Shown: positions 44,399 to 56,066, counted from the first letter of the stretch. The stretch is DNA of 64,000 nt from Phanerochaete sordida (GCA_019973155.2 BPQB01000015.1:186001-250000), one strand, 5' to 3'. The notes: generated by a model from the letters alone, not told the origin. Numbers and translations are program-made.

Positions 44399-47300
44399 TT
44401 TTTTTTTTTTTTTTTCCATTCTCCAAATTTTTGGGAGGGCCGTACAACTATAGGTACATGCAGCCCCTTCTCTACACTAATTTAAGTGTCCGTGCCGGGT
44501 ACTCCCTGGTAACGCCCAGCAAAGCAGAGCGCGTCCAACGCAGAACTCCCTAGAGCCCTGGGGACAGCACGGTAACCGGGCCAACCGATTGAACCTACTC
44601 CGCCTCGCCAGATCGCCACCTCTATTGGTTTCCCCTCACCCTAATCACCCAAGTCTGTAGGCCAAGTCATTTGTTTGCTACCCCCAGGCGTGCCGGTAAT
44701 GATAGCAAGGAGAGCCCGTCACCGGCTCCCATGGAGGTACTCTGGCATTTAGGAGGGTCTGGGATAAATTATGTTTGTCCCCCCTAACGCAGAGCATCGT
44801 CCAAAGCGTTCCCAAAGTCATCCACATCATTGGGAGGTTCAATTTCGTTGGATACGGCTTCGTCGGCTGTGCGTCTATATTGCTGGCCTCGAAAACCGAA
44901 TTCACGTGCAAGAGCTTCCTCCTCCGCTAGCTCTAACGCGCCAAAGGCAGTAGTGTATGTCCCCACGACATGCCGGGAGTACCACTGGTTGAAGCGGCGC
45001 TCCAGTCTGTCAGGGTCATCGAACATGTCATACCAGTATTGATGTATTTCGCCTGGCGGTCGGCTACGATTCTGGACTGCACATGCAATATGCACGCGGT
45101 CCTCTTCGCGTTTTATCCAGGCTTCGCGTTCAAGCCGCCGACCCCGTGTATGGGCATTGGCTTTAAATATTGGCACCGAGGTAGCCGCATTTTTTCCCTC
45201 TGCAGCGTCTGTGGTAGCCTGTTTAACAAGGTCGGACCATTCAAATGTCGCGACCATTGGATTGAGGCGTAGGAAATGGTAGACATCTTCCCATTCCTGA
45301 CCCAAGACCTCTTTGCGATGGTCTAGCGATGCATTTGTGAGATTGGCAGCAGCGTTCCACTGTCCCTCGTATTCAAGGCGTAAGATCCATGATTCCCACA
45401 CCTCGTGGTCATGTTGCAGGCGGTGGCGTAACTTTTCTGCAGCGAACCGGGCATGCCCAGGGATAGCGCGTGCTCGCCGCCAATATCCCCGTGTCCACCC
45501 TTTGCACATGTACAGAATATGATCTCGGGTCTCAAGAACCTCCCCAAGGCCGTCGTGTTTGCACCACCAGCAAGCTTGGGGGCCCTCCAGGTGGAATCTT
45601 TCGCGATATGCACCGATAGGTGCGTGTCCAGACATAAATCGTACAAGCCGTGCAAATTCTCTAGTTTTGCAGCCCGAATGGGCCAAGAACCAAGAGTTTG
45701 AGGTGTGTTTTATCTTCTCCAAATGGCCTCTAGTCTGTACCCCTGGTAATTGATTACCGCGGTACTTCACAGATTGCATGCGCTGTCGCCACACATTAAT
45801 TTGTTTCAGTGTGACCTGTTGTTTTGCATACGCAAAGGATGTGATGGGAGGCTGCTCCTGATCACACCCTTCCTTTGCCAGCTCATCGACCTCATCATTG
45901 AGCTCAACGCCCACATGACTCGGGCACCAGTGTAAAAATATTTCGCGTTCTGGGTCCGCCTGAAGGAATTCACGAACGGCCCGACAGGCAAGGATTGCAC
46001 ACATCTGTGAAGGTGCAACCTTAGGGTTTAAAATGCGTTGCAGCGCCCCTTTGTTATCAGCAAAGACATGGATCGCCTGAACATCGCCTGCTAAGGTGCA
46101 CGCTTTGTAGAGGCCCATGCACAGGGCAGTCATTTCTGCATCGAAAGGTGTGACCTGCCCGCATCCAACAACCTTGGATATGCGCGACGGTGGGCCTGAC
46201 GGCTGGTCATGATGAAGCAAAATGTATCCAGCTCCTGTTTTCACGCAAGCAGGGTTGGCTGGCGTGGGGCATTTTTTCTGGGACCCATCGGTGAAGAGAA
46301 CTCGCCGATTAGGGTCTTTTGTAACCGTGTCAATGAGTGGCAAAAGCACAGCTTCTAGCCACTCCTGCAAGGCCCGTTGGTTCTGTTTGGATGGAGCTGA
46401 GTCCCAATGTCGAGTAATTTGGGCCTCAAATATATCAATAACCCGGTCTCCAGGTCTACTTTCGTCATGCACGGCACTAAAGTCCTCCTGTGACAGAGTC
46501 TGACCAAGGCGATGAATATGCGTGATAGGTGTCTGGGCATCCCTTGTCTTTCGTTCCTTGTATGGAAACGGCGCAGAAATATTGTGCTCATTTGTTGCCC
46601 ATACTGCAGGTAAATGGGCACGAATAGGATGGCCACTATGTAAAGTGCGTACTCGTAGAGCAGCACGGTGTAGCAGCTTATTGATGTTAAGATCAATTGG
46701 AAGCAAGGCACCTGACATTTCTGTGAGACCCACAGACGTGGTGTGGAATGCGCCCGTTATCCATCGTGCTGCCCGAGATTGTGCACGTTGCAGTTCCACC
46801 TTGGCCCACTTGATGCCTTTCCATTGTGGATTCCACCACAGTTGTGCACCATATGTGAGAAGGGGTACGACATTGGAAATATATAAGCGGCGTTTATCCT
46901 TTGGAGTAAGTCCCCGAGAGGAATTGCCTAACATGCGAAGTGCTGCCACCGTACTACAGCCTTTGGTGGCGTAGAAGCGGATATGTTCACGGAATGTGAG
47001 CCGTGGGTCGAGATAAAATCCCAAATAGCGCATGGTAGCTTTTGGGCGAACAGTGTATTCTTTTCCTTCGTCCCGGAAACGAAGTGAAGGGCCTAATGGG
47101 TCACGATCCGACCATTTGTAGTCCTTCATACGCCGCCGGCGTATGAAGTGCATGAGTTCCAATTTATCTGGCTCTGCTTCGAGGCCAAAGCGGCGCATAT
47201 ACTCGATCAGGGTAAGATAAGTGTGCTTGAGCAGCATATTATTATATAACAGCTGATCATAGTCTGGATCATCGGTGTCGGGGCCTAATTTGCCTGCGAC

Positions 47301-50300
47301 ATGAATCAGTCCGTCATCCACAAAGAATTGTATTGTGGCGTGGCCGTTTGCGCGAATCTGGCGCGGTGTCCATGGTGCCCGAAGGGTAGTATACTGCCCG
47401 TCCACCTGCAGGTTTATGGTTTGGCTGGTAGCAGCGACCTTGTGCAATATAGGCGCAAGATAGAGACCAGTGAGGATGGGAGAAAGGCTGGATCCCTGTC
47501 CGACTCCAACAGAAAAATCCATGGGTGGCAGTGTATCACCGTTGAAGATAAACTGTGTTTGGCGATCTACAAGGTAGTCTGCCATGTAGTCGCATAGTGT
47601 GGGGTGAAAGCCCTGCTTGCGCAGAATATCTGCGAGCAGGGCATGGTTGATAGACGGGAAGAACTGCGCAACGTCCAGGAGTATAGCAGACGAATCCATT
47701 CCCTGCTTCCACATTTGTTTTACATTGTGGACTAGCTGAACACCAGCATCAGCGGTAGCATGCTGCATTGTGCCGCCAAACTGTGACGGGTGCATGATGC
47801 CAAATTTCTGAGCATCAAACTGCATTCTCCGGGCGATGATCTTTTCCATCAGTTTGCCCAAGCAGTTAAGCAAAACAATAGGACGGTATGCCTTCGCCTT
47901 GGTATAGTCTGGCCGTTTAGGCTTGGGAATGACTACAGTGCGTGATGCTTTAAAGACTGCTGGCTGAATGCCGAGTCGAACACATGCATCGTAGAATAAA
48001 AGAATGGGAGTCTCAATGTCATGATGGTCGGAGTCCTCAACGTCGGCAAACTGAGGCCCAGATTCATCCGTGATGATGCGTTTCAACCAGAACCAGCTTA
48101 TCTGGTCAGGTCCTGGTGCAGAGAAATTGCTCGTATTTGTAAGAGCTTCGCGAAGCTCTACTCTGCTCATTGGGGGAAATGCCCGCTCAGCGGCTTGCGG
48201 CATATCATCCAAGACTGCACGGTCAATAGGTCGAGGGTTGGATGGTGTGAACTGCTCCTGAAACAGTTTTCCAATGTCAACCGGATCAGTGACCAAGCGG
48301 CCCGTGGCATCAGCCAGGGCCTCGCCAGACCCTTGTCGACGTGGCTTTGTCCACTCAACATGGTCCCATATTTTGGACGGGTGGGTTTTCTTTATAATGC
48401 CATCAAAGAACTCCCGGCGTGCCCGGCGTGCTGCGCCTCGAAGCTGCCGACTGGCGATGTGTAGATTTTCCTGCAGTTCGCTCATCTGCATCTGCAGCTT
48501 ATCCAATTGGACAAGGAGATGGTCCAGAGTGAGATCCACCGCCTGGGCTGGCGCCTGGTTGCGTCGCCCGCGGCGTTCATGAATCTGTGATTTGAGCCCC
48601 CGTCGCTCGAGTTTGAGCCGCCGTATTCGATCACGGCAGTCTCGCAGGGCCTTGGCCTTTTTATTACACTCCAAGTTCCACCAAGACTTGGAGCGTTTGG
48701 TAGGATTGGGTGGAGAAGCGTGCGCATTCCAAGCTTCCTTGAAATGTCGCTCGATCCATGCAGACCAGCGTTCTACGTCTGCCTTTGACGTATAGGCTGC
48801 TGCATCGGTGGGCATGGCATTTAGCCTGGCCCGCACTGTCGTGATGAATGCCTGGCCAGCACGTGAACCACGTTTCAGCGTGGGCTGTCGGTTTTCGACT
48901 ACCTCAATATCCATGGTAAAGAATACAGGGCTATGATCACTATTCACTCGTTCGCCTGATCGTACTGATGGGCCGAACAGTATTGGCATAGTGGGGTGTG
49001 TCCACACGAGGTCGAGGGTGCCATCCCGCTGATCTGCTCGGTTGAACGACCAGGTGTGTGGGCCGTGTGGATCAGTGGCAAGGTCAAGTCCAAGTTCTAC
49101 CGTTGCCAGCGCGATCAGGTCGCCAGACTCCGCGGCATGTGGCGCACTGGCACGTTCAGTGGCATCCCACATGCGGTGCCTAAGGTTGAAATCTCCCGCC
49201 AAAACGTGAACCTCAGGCAGAAGCTCCAGGCGTTGTTCAAGATACCGCAAACCGCGGAAATCCTTCGAATCATTGTACACATTTAGTATACGGAATATAC
49301 GCCGATTAGGCATTGTCAGTTCGATGCACTGTACATCGGGGTGACTGATGATTCCGGTGGCCAGTCTCGGGGCAAGATGTGCCCACTTGCGGTGTATGCA
49401 CGTCACAGTCCGTGCTTTTTCCCCGGCACCCAGAAAAATGAAGTGACGGTGTGCAATACCTTGATGGTACTCATCACCATCGCAGCTATCACTGGAGGCC
49501 ACCTGCTTGATGTACCCCCAGAACGGTTCCTGCACCAGGACAATATCAACATTGTCCGCGTTGCGCTCGAGAAAGAGGCGCAAATTGTCCCCTGATTTCT
49601 GGGCATTGTATGTGACAATTGTCAGCCCCCGGAACACCGGTTCGCCGTCATCATACCCATCGTCAGGTAAGATGGCATCTGTGAGGTCGAATGGCGAGGC
49701 TGCCCTCGCAGGATCGTCATCGTCCGCTTCACTCCAGGAGTCCTCGTACTGATCCTCCAGATCGTCGAGATCTCGCGTGTTATCATCTGGTTCCCCTGCA
49801 GATGGGGCGTCATCGAGCATGGGATCCTGCTCGCCGTCCAAAGCGTCGCCCTCCAGGAGCACACAATAGGGATACACCCTGTTCAGAAGCGCCGCCCCGC
49901 CAAGGTAGTGTCGGTGCACTGGGGGCGAAGGGGCTCGTGTATTCCGCTCTCGTGGATGGGCGTTACTCATATATACAAATTGGGTACCGTAAGAAAAGAT
50001 CGGCACCAGCGCGCGCAACCCAGTAGTGGTCGCTGCGTTGGTGCTGTGTGTAAAGACTCGACGTCAATGAGGAAAGAGGCGATGCATGCAGCGCCGGGAA
50101 CATACCAGTATGGTCATTCCTAGCGCAGTTTGCGCCCATTGTAATATCGGAGTGGCTTTCGCAGGCGCGTCGCGCGACGAGTCGTCCAAGAGCACTGGGC
50201 TGGGCAGTGGTCAGGGACGAGAACATTCGCCGCGTTAGCTCTCGAGCGCAGGTGAAGTCGCAGGTGCGTACCTGCGGCGGCCGCGATCTGCGCGTCGCCG

Positions 50301-50848
50301 TCGCCATAGTCAGGCGAGCAGCGGTCGCGCGGATGCCATGTGGTGGACCCTGACCGAGCAGGAAGTCCGGAGACAACGCGTGTTCCTCCCGCAGTGGGCA
50401 CGCGCTGTGCGCCTGGCATGCCAGGTCCGAGTAAGGAAGCGCAGAGCCGCTTCCGGGTGTGATCCTGGGCCTAGGGCGCAGGGCGTGGCCATCCCTCCTG
50501 GCGCACCGAGTGCGCTGGGGCGGCGTCGGGCAATGTGACCGCACATCGCAGGTGTGGGGCCTGTCTGTGTGGACGTTCCGCACAGCAGGTTGCCCTAAGT
50601 GTTGAAGGACGAGTGGGGTTTCCGCGCCGCGGTCAGACGCTTCATCACCCCCACCCAGCCCGGTGAGAGCGAGAAGCGTCGTAGTCGCCATCCGCGCTCA
50701 GCGGTCAGCGACGCTCCTGTCGAGAATAATCAGTGCGAGTGGGAAAGGGAAGTGAGAACTTAGCAAAAGGAAGGCGATACTGGGGAACAGAGACTCAGGC
50801 GGTGCGGGCGCTTAAGGTAGCAGGTGGTGGTACGAAGACAAGGAGCTG
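44399..50848 (-). mobile_element. Full-length LINE (non-LTR retrotransposon)
   Basis: A 6450-bp element on the minus strand, defined by identical 14-bp target-site duplications. The 3' end carries a 17-nt A tail (T run at 44399-44415). Order along the element: 5' leader of about 830 nt (50848-50019), one long open frame, 3' UTR of about 385 nt, A tail. Domains (APE-type endonuclease, reverse transcriptase, RNase H, Cys-His motif) and the fungal host suggest the Tad1-like group, but clade is inference. Identical flanks and an unbroken frame point to recent insertion. Confidence 0.9.
44784..50018 (-). CDS. LINE polyprotein: endonuclease, reverse transcriptase, RNase H
   Basis: 1744 residues without a stop. 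A variable acidic N terminus (about 1-135) leads into an APE-like endonuclease with NAQK, QEPFW, GDFN and SDHSPV. The reverse transcriptase has YRPIVLLNCLGKLMEK, the catalytic Asp in LLDVAQFFPSI, GVGQGSSLSPIL, and FFVDDG as the YxDD-type box. RNase H follows with VLFTDGSQKK, AEMTALCMGL, VFADNKGALQ and HWCPSHVGVELNDEVDELA, so all acidic residues and the His are kept. A CWWC...H...C motif lies near residue 1500. All enzymatic residues are intact, so autonomous target-primed reverse transcription is plausible. The start could also be the Met 16 codons further in. No separate ORF1 with CCHC knuckles is visible upstream. Confidence 0.9.
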   Translation of the reverse strand: MRALVPIFSYGTQFVYMSNAHPRERNTRAPSPPVHRHYLGGAALLNRVYPYCVLLEGDALDGEQDPMLDDAPSAGEPDDNTRDLDDLEDQYEDSWSEADDDDPARAASPFDLTDAILPDDGYDDGEPVFRGLTIVTYNAQKSGDNLRLFLERNADNVDIVLVQEPFWGYIKQVASSDSCDGDEYHQGIAHRHFIFLGAGEKARTVTCIHRKWAHLAPRLATGIISHPDVQCIELTMPNRRIFRILNVYNDSKDFRGLRYLEQRLELLPEVHVLAGDFNLRHRMWDATERASAPHAAESGDLIALATVELGLDLATDPHGPHTWSFNRADQRDGTLDLVWTHPTMPILFGPSVRSGERVNSDHSPVFFTMDIEVVENRQPTLKRGSRAGQAFITTVRARLNAMPTDAAAYTSKADVERWSAWIERHFKEAWNAHASPPNPTKRSKSWWNLECNKKAKALRDCRDRIRRLKLERRGLKSQIHERRGRRNQAPAQAVDLTLDHLLVQLDKLQMQMSELQENLHIASRQLRGAARRARREFFDGIIKKTHPSKIWDHVEWTKPRRQGSGEALADATGRLVTDPVDIGKLFQEQFTPSNPRPIDRAVLDDMPQAAERAFPPMSRVELREALTNTSNFSAPGPDQISWFWLKRIITDESGPQFADVEDSDHHDIETPILLFYDACVRLGIQPAVFKASRTVVIPKPKRPDYTKAKAYRPIVLLNCLGKLMEKIIARRMQFDAQKFGIMHPSQFGGTMQHATADAGVQLVHNVKQMWKQGMDSSAILLDVAQFFPSINHALLADILRKQGFHPTLCDYMADYLVDRQTQFIFNGDTLPPMDFSVGVGQGSSLSPILTGLYLAPILHKVAATSQTINLQVDGQYTTLRAPWTPRQIRANGHATIQFFVDDGLIHVAGKLGPDTDDPDYDQLLYNNMLLKHTYLTLIEYMRRFGLEAEPDKLELMHFIRRRRMKDYKWSDRDPLGPSLRFRDEGKEYTVRPKATMRYLGFYLDPRLTFREHIRFYATKGCSTVAALRMLGNSSRGLTPKDKRRLYISNVVPLLTYGAQLWWNPQWKGIKWAKVELQRAQSRAARWITGAFHTTSVGLTEMSGALLPIDLNINKLLHRAALRVRTLHSGHPIRAHLPAVWATNEHNISAPFPYKERKTRDAQTPITHIHRLGQTLSQEDFSAVHDESRPGDRVIDIFEAQITRHWDSAPSKQNQRALQEWLEAVLLPLIDTVTKDPNRRVLFTDGSQKKCPTPANPACVKTGAGYILLHHDQPSGPPSRISKVVGCGQVTPFDAEMTALCMGLYKACTLAGDVQAIHVFADNKGALQRILNPKVAPSQMCAILACRAVREFLQADPEREIFLHWCPSHVGVELNDEVDELAKEGCDQEQPPITSFAYAKQQVTLKQINVWRQRMQSVKYRGNQLPGVQTRGHLEKIKHTSNSWFLAHSGCKTREFARLVRFMSGHAPIGAYRERFHLEGPQACWWCKHDGLGEVLETRDHILYMCKGWTRGYWRRARAIPGHARFAAEKLRHRLQHDHEVWESWILRLEYEGQWNAAANLTNASLDHRKEVLGQEWEDVYHFLRLNPMVATFEWSDLVKQATTDAAEGKNAATSVPIFKANAHTRGRRLEREAWIKREEDRVHIACAVQNRSRPPGEIHQYWYDMFDDPDRLERRFNQWYSRHVVGTYTTAFGALELAEEEALAREFGFRGQQYRRTADEAVSNEIEPPNDVDDFGNALDDALR

Positions 50849-50862
50849 TATATGAGGCAGTC
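50849..50862. repeat. Target-site duplication, right copy
   Basis: TATATGAGGCAGTC, identical to 44385-44398. It abuts the palindrome at 50863. Confidence 0.85.
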
Positions 50863-50882
50863 GGCGCATCAGTTGATGCGCC
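50863..50882. repeat. Array palindrome, copy 1
   Basis: GGCGCATCAGTTGATGCGCC, one base off a perfect palindrome. The same 20-mer in perfect form occurs at 56067 and 61312, about 5.2 kb apart each time. Confidence 0.75.
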
Positions 50883-51240
50883 TGACTCCGAAAGCGGACG
50901 AAAAGGCGCGGTTCATCCGCGACCACCATCTCACGCGACGTCAACGACTGCGATGACCGTCTTTCATTCACCTGCTTGGTACAAGCCGAGAGAAACCCGC
51001 GATGCTACGCTGATGATGCGCCCAAATTTTGGTGGATGACGACGTGGCAGCGGCCATTTTTGCCTATGCTCGCGCTCCGAATAAGGCGCTCCTCGAGCAA
51101 CGCCCGAGCGATCTGCGCGAGATATGTGACGGCTCCATTGCAGTGGAAGTAAAGGCTAGGAGAGAATTCTCCTGTGCACTCCGCTTAGGCGTACGGCCTG
51201 GCTCCCCTCCGGATTTTGCGAATATATTGGCAATTGATCG
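50883..51240 (+). pseudogene. Relic of the 5' end of the 495-aa gene, copy 1
   Basis: The bases after the palindrome resemble the promoter of the gene at 61461 (CGCGGTTCATCCGC...CACCATCTC). A frame near 51029-51190 then reads VDDDVAAAIFAYARAPNKAL and LEQRPSDLRE, matching NDDAAATSYAHTRTPAKALL and KQRTGGLRE of the intact exon 1. Similarity stops before the intact gene's second exon. No start codon equivalent or downstream exons are present. Confidence 0.65.
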
Positions 51241-51319
51241 GTAGGCGAACTTGAAGCTTGGAGGACGATAAAGAGGACCACCGTAGAAGAAAGTAATAGC
51301 TAGGTCAAAGACGTCGACG

Positions 51320-51440
51320 CGCGATGCGAGGGTAGCGTCTTTGGTCTGGGAAAGCAGGCGTCCAAAGCATGCAAAGCCTGAAGAAGACGGGGCACCCGAT
51401 ACTGTCCATCCAATCGAGGACATGCGATTACTGTACACTC
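51320..51440 (+). pseudogene. Relic of the 3' end of the F-box 7 gene, copy 1
   Basis: AAGCAGGCGTCCAAAGCATG...CTGAAGAAGACGGGGCACCCGATAC matches the codons for KQASKVMQSRKKTGHPIPY in F-box 7. Only a short 3' segment remains. It lies directly before tyrosinase 3, as F-box 7 lies before tyrosinase 2. Confidence 0.65.
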
Positions 51441-51535
51441 GAGTGTTTCAAGGCTGACAAGACTATTGTACATCTGTACCACTGTTCGCTGAGCGTAGAG
51501 CTTCAAGTCATCTCTTCTTCTGCCTCTCTCGTCTT

Positions 51536-54500
51536 CTAGAGCGACTTCCACGCGCGGTGTCCGCCCTCGAAGACACGTCCATGGTTCTTCCAGTCGAACC
51601 ACTTCAGCGTGCCGGCACCCTGTTCGCCGTCCGAGAACGCCGCCGCAGACGAGACGAGCGTGAGCTCGGGCGCGATCGCCTTGCTAAGCGCGTCCTTCTC
51701 CGCGAGCGGGCCGTCGACGGCGCCGCCGATCTTCTTGCCGGAGTGGTCGACGATGACGCCGTGGAGATGGCTCTTGAGGGCCGCGGCGACGTCGTCATCG
51801 CTCGCCTTAGAGCCGTCGATCTTGTCGCTTTCGAGCATTTGTGCCACGATGCTGAGCGGGCTGCGTCGTACGGTAACGAGTTCAGTGCGGACTGCCGATG
51901 ACAAACAGACGAAACGTGCTCACATGTCAACGACACCGCGGACGCTGGAGCCAGCGTCTCGCCGCAAGCTGCAGCCCTTGCACTCCGCTGTAAAAACGGG
52001 TTAAACAAAGGATGAGGTCAGCAGAAATAATGGTACTCACAGTGGTCAGGGCGAGCAAATACTGCGACGGTGCCGATGTAGACGGAATCCTTCGTCTGGA
52101 ATCTGTTGTGCGCTTTGGCGACAGGGTCATAGTACACGTCGATAGCGTACGGCCCGTTGAAAGCGAACTCATTCGTCTGAGATGATACGGTGAAAATTTG
52201 TAGTGAGTGTTTGCAGAGGCTCGCACCTGCACGACGATCACGAAGTTGCGGTAATCGTGAACCACAGTGTAACCATCCGGTACGGAACCCGCAGGAACAC
52301 TGAAAAGCGACTTCTTGATTTTGCCACCTTCGGTGTCGATTAGGGGCATGCCGTCGACTTCGAAGTTGACAACGATGAGATTGGGCCCTCTGGAGAAATG
52401 AAGATTGATACGCACGCGCGCCGTAGTGCTTCTGAAGCGCCTTGCGTGCGCGGATACGCTGCTCGTTGTCGATGTCCTTTCCGACCTTGACGCCGGCGAC
52501 CTCGGGGTACGAGTAGTCTACGACAATACAGGGATGTCAGCGGCAGTCGCGACAATGTAAAAGGACGATCTCGTCACATTTGCCATCAAGAAAGTGCGCC
52601 CCGGTGGATGTCCAGTACTTGGCATCCTCCGAGTCCGTGCGGAATGGCGCGAGAGCCGTGTCAGCGACGAGCTTCGCATTCTGTGTGCAGGCTTGAGCTC
52701 GGTTCTATCCATCATTGAGCAATCATTCTCACGTAGACGAGGTTGTAAGTGCCTCGAGACTGCGTGAACGGGTATTTATTCTCGCCGTGGGAGTATCCGT
52801 CGCCCATCTACAATTTCGGTCAGAGCACTGTACCAGCTAGAGCATCGGACGTCTTACGAAATACTCAGGGTATACGTACTCCCAAAGGGCGAGAATACGG
52901 TCCACGTTGCAGTGGTGGAGGTAGAAGCTAAATATCCTCAGATCAGTGATGCACAACGACGGCTGTGCTTGTGGAGAGCTTACATAGGATCAAAGCCAGC
53001 CTGCAGCAAAGCAGAGTCAACAGCCAGAATCGACTTAAATCTGTTGCGCTCACATAGTCAGGACTCGCCATGTGACCGTTTCCGCCAATCAAATCATGGA
53101 TGCTGTCGTGGATACCCTCCAGTGACGCTGTCAGGCGCAAGATCATGAGCGACAGCGACCAGAACAGCAGGCTGTTGGGGTACTTACCGACATTATAGTA
53201 GTCCATGCGACGCAGGGACTCCGTGGTATGATTGGAGAACTCGTCCCAGCTGTGTGAATCTCAGATGTGCGATTAGTGAGAGACCGACGCAGTGACACAT
53301 ACACCAGAGGCGGCTTGCCATCGTCGTCGAAGGTGAAGAGCCTACCGACGCTCCGCCTAATGCTTTCAGCTTTCTTCTTGAATTGGCTGTGGTCGTTTTC
53401 AGTAACGAGAAAGGCAATCACGCTGAGAGGAAGGCAAACGCTCACGCGTTCAGCTCAGCGATCCCGCTTCCGGTCGGATTAGGAGTGCTTCCCGCATAGC
53501 GGAAGGTGCGCTACGGAACGAATACATGTAAGCGAGGAGGTCAAGACGAATGACGGCAAAAGGTGTTCACCTTCCACTGAGCAAAGTACGCCTTGACCTA
53601 CACCAGCGAAGTCTATCGTCAGTCCTGAGTTACGTCTGGTAGGCTTTGTGACGCTAACCTCGGGGTTAGCAGGCTGCGAGGGATAGTGAGGTCGAGCAGA
53701 TACCGACGAGTCTGACGACTCACGTCCAGAACCTCGTCTTGAAATCCCTCAGGGACGGTCTTGAATGGAAAGAACGCAAGCGGATTGTCGACGTCCTCCT
53801 TGCCACCGCCCGGCATGCTTATGGAAACCTTGTCGTCGGTCAGCACGCGCGGGACGCCATCTTTGGACGCCTTTCCCGCGGCCCAGTCCCAGAAGCTGTG
53901 AGGGCGATGAGCATGGTGTGAATATCGTCAAGCCGGAGGAAAGCATACGGGAAACGAAGTGCCTGCGCGGCTTCGGCCCAGTCGGCGGCCTCCTTCGCGT
54001 AGTCCGCGGTGATGTGCTTCGCAAGGTCTACAGCGATGTCGCCGATCGCTTGCTCGATGGCCATGACATACGGGCGATGCCTGCAGTAATCCGCGTCAGC
54101 TAGACGTCAGCTGTAGCAGACAACATGGATACGTACCACGTGGGGAACACGACGCTGCCGTGGTTGCAGTACTGCAACAATGTTAGAGTCACGTTGGCTC
54201 CGTTCACCAAGCTGAAGACGCACCCCGCCGAAGCGCGAAGGGACAGGCTGGCTGTCCTTCGGGTCTTTCCTATTAAAGTCGCTGTCGTTCTTGGTTCGGT
54301 CGCCGATCCATTCCTTGCATCCCAACACGTGAGCATCTGCGACGTGAGAGTCCCATGTGTACTAACCGTGAAAGGGAGGCCGTGGATACCCGCAATCTCC
54401 GTGAAACGAGCTGCAGGCGGGATGTTCAGCCCTTCGAACGCTTTGCCTCTGCCCTGGAGGGCGAGGAATGCGAGGATGAAGAGAGTGAACTGCTTAGGTT

Positions 54501-54588
54501 GCTCGGTCTGGAGGTCCTCGATCTCGAGACGGTCGTGCACACCCGTGCCCTTGCGCCCCGTGACGGGATAGAGGTTCTCGAGAGACAT
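51536..54588 (-). CDS. Tyrosinase 3
   Basis: Intact by inspection, with the exon pattern of the other copies. It starts MSLENLYPVTGRKGTGVHDR at 54588. Copper-site motifs: IHGLPF, YCNHGSVVFPTWHRPYVM, IHDSIHDLIGGNGHM, and FYLHHCNVDRILALWEYVYP. The main domain has FWDWAA and KAYFAQWK. The C-terminal domain has CKGC in a RRDAGSSVRGVV-type context and ends KWFDWKNHGRVFEGGHRAWKSL, nearly the same as tyrosinase 2. The SLEGIHDSIHDLI stretch and PDYV boundary are closest to tyrosinase 4. No premature stop was found. Same expected activity as the other copies; isoenzyme differences cannot be judged here. Confidence 0.88.
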
Positions 54589-56066
54589 GTCTGGGGATGA
54601 GCGGAGATGTAGATTCGAGGTGAATACGACACCAGCCACTTCTCTCTCTTAAATACACCAGCGCGCTGTGGGTATTGTGATTGCTCTTCCCGTTCCAGGA
54701 CAAGCTGCAGGGACAAATGTCCTCGAGCATGAGCCAAATGCAATTAATCGTTTGCGCATGGCAGCCGCTCAGCCATGGTCGAATGCAAGACAAATTCTAT
54801 CGCACCTTTCGGTTTCTGCGTCCTGGTTGTAGCAGAGGTCGTCCCTCAATTGGTCAAGACCAGTTGGCTAGAGACCGGTCTTCACTGTCTGCGAGTGATG
54901 CGGACACCCTTCAATGTATCAGTGCGGTTGACTTTAGGTGAAGCGCCGCCAGCCGCTGCTACACCAAAGGCCGTGGCGCATGCCACCGCGTAGCATTTAC
55001 AAGAAGCACGATCACGGAGTCCTGTTTCGTCCGACGCGTCCGCGCCCAGAGCCTGTGTGGTGAGTAGGAACTCCACCTTCTCTGCTTCTCTCTTCCCTCC
55101 TCCCTCATCTCCTGCCATTCGTAGAGCGGAAACACCCTCGGCGTCCAGTCTGCGCGTGATTATATCTGCTGTCCGCATCAGCTCGTCGAAGCAAGCATCG
55201 GCGATATCGTTCGTCCGTGACTGATGAGGCCGGCCAGGTCTCCGCTCTGAGTAAGAATGCGCGATATTGCCCCTGCCCTTGCGTCAAAAAATCGATTATG
55301 CTGGCGCTTTTTTGAATGTCTGGAGGTGTTTGACGTCAGGGAAAGGGGACCGTGAGCCGGGCCAAGGCATACATACCGCTTTGCGCATGAGCCTCCATTG
55401 AGATTAGCTGCGGGTTCGCAGCTACTCGCTGCGATACCTTCATCGCAGTATCAGTGCAATGGTTATGATTCCATTCACGCAGTGACATTGGAGAAACTCC
55501 CGGAATGATGAACGTGAACAACGCTCCACGGGGTCGCTCTGGACCAGCGGTGAACTAAGGCCTGGACAGCAGGCACTCACAAGGGGCATGTCGCCCGGCG
55601 CAATCTATATCCAGTCAGTGACCACGATATTCGCTGTACATTCCGCTGGACAACAACGCACCGACTGCATTCGTCTTATCGTTCCGGTGGGGCGATAACC
55701 GTCGCGTTGCTGGTCTCAAGGAGGGTGGACGAGGCGCGCATCTATATCTCGAATGCTGAGCAACGTGATCATATGCGTTATCAAGGACCGCACCAAGAAT
55801 TTCTGGGAGTAAGAATGGGCTGCTACAGCGCACAGCTTGAGAGCTCTCGGGCTCGGAGCTGCAAGCAAATTTGTACTTGAAGTGGTATCGAAGGCTGGAA
55901 TCAATAGTTAAGTGTGGTTGGTGGAGCTTTTGAGAGTATCAAGTGGGTCTGAAGATAGTATCATCATGCATAAAAATGTCGAGTGAGGATGGAGGTCGTG
56001 GTTGTACGCGGTACGTTCCCACTGAACGGTCTTGGCCGAGGGGTCCGGGCGCTGCATTTGGAAGGA
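54589..56066. other. Upstream region of tyrosinase 3
   Basis: A TATTTAAG element on the minus strand at about 54649-54656 may be the core promoter. Parts match the regions upstream of tyrosinases 2 and 4. No open frame has a recognisable motif. Confidence 0.45.

Noticed and set aside
45323..45655. Small frames inside the LINE
   Set aside because: All overlap the intact polyprotein frame in other phases.
49963..50691. 242-codon frame as LINE ORF1
   Set aside because: No CCHC or coiled-coil motif, compositional bias, and overlap with the long frame make it doubtful.
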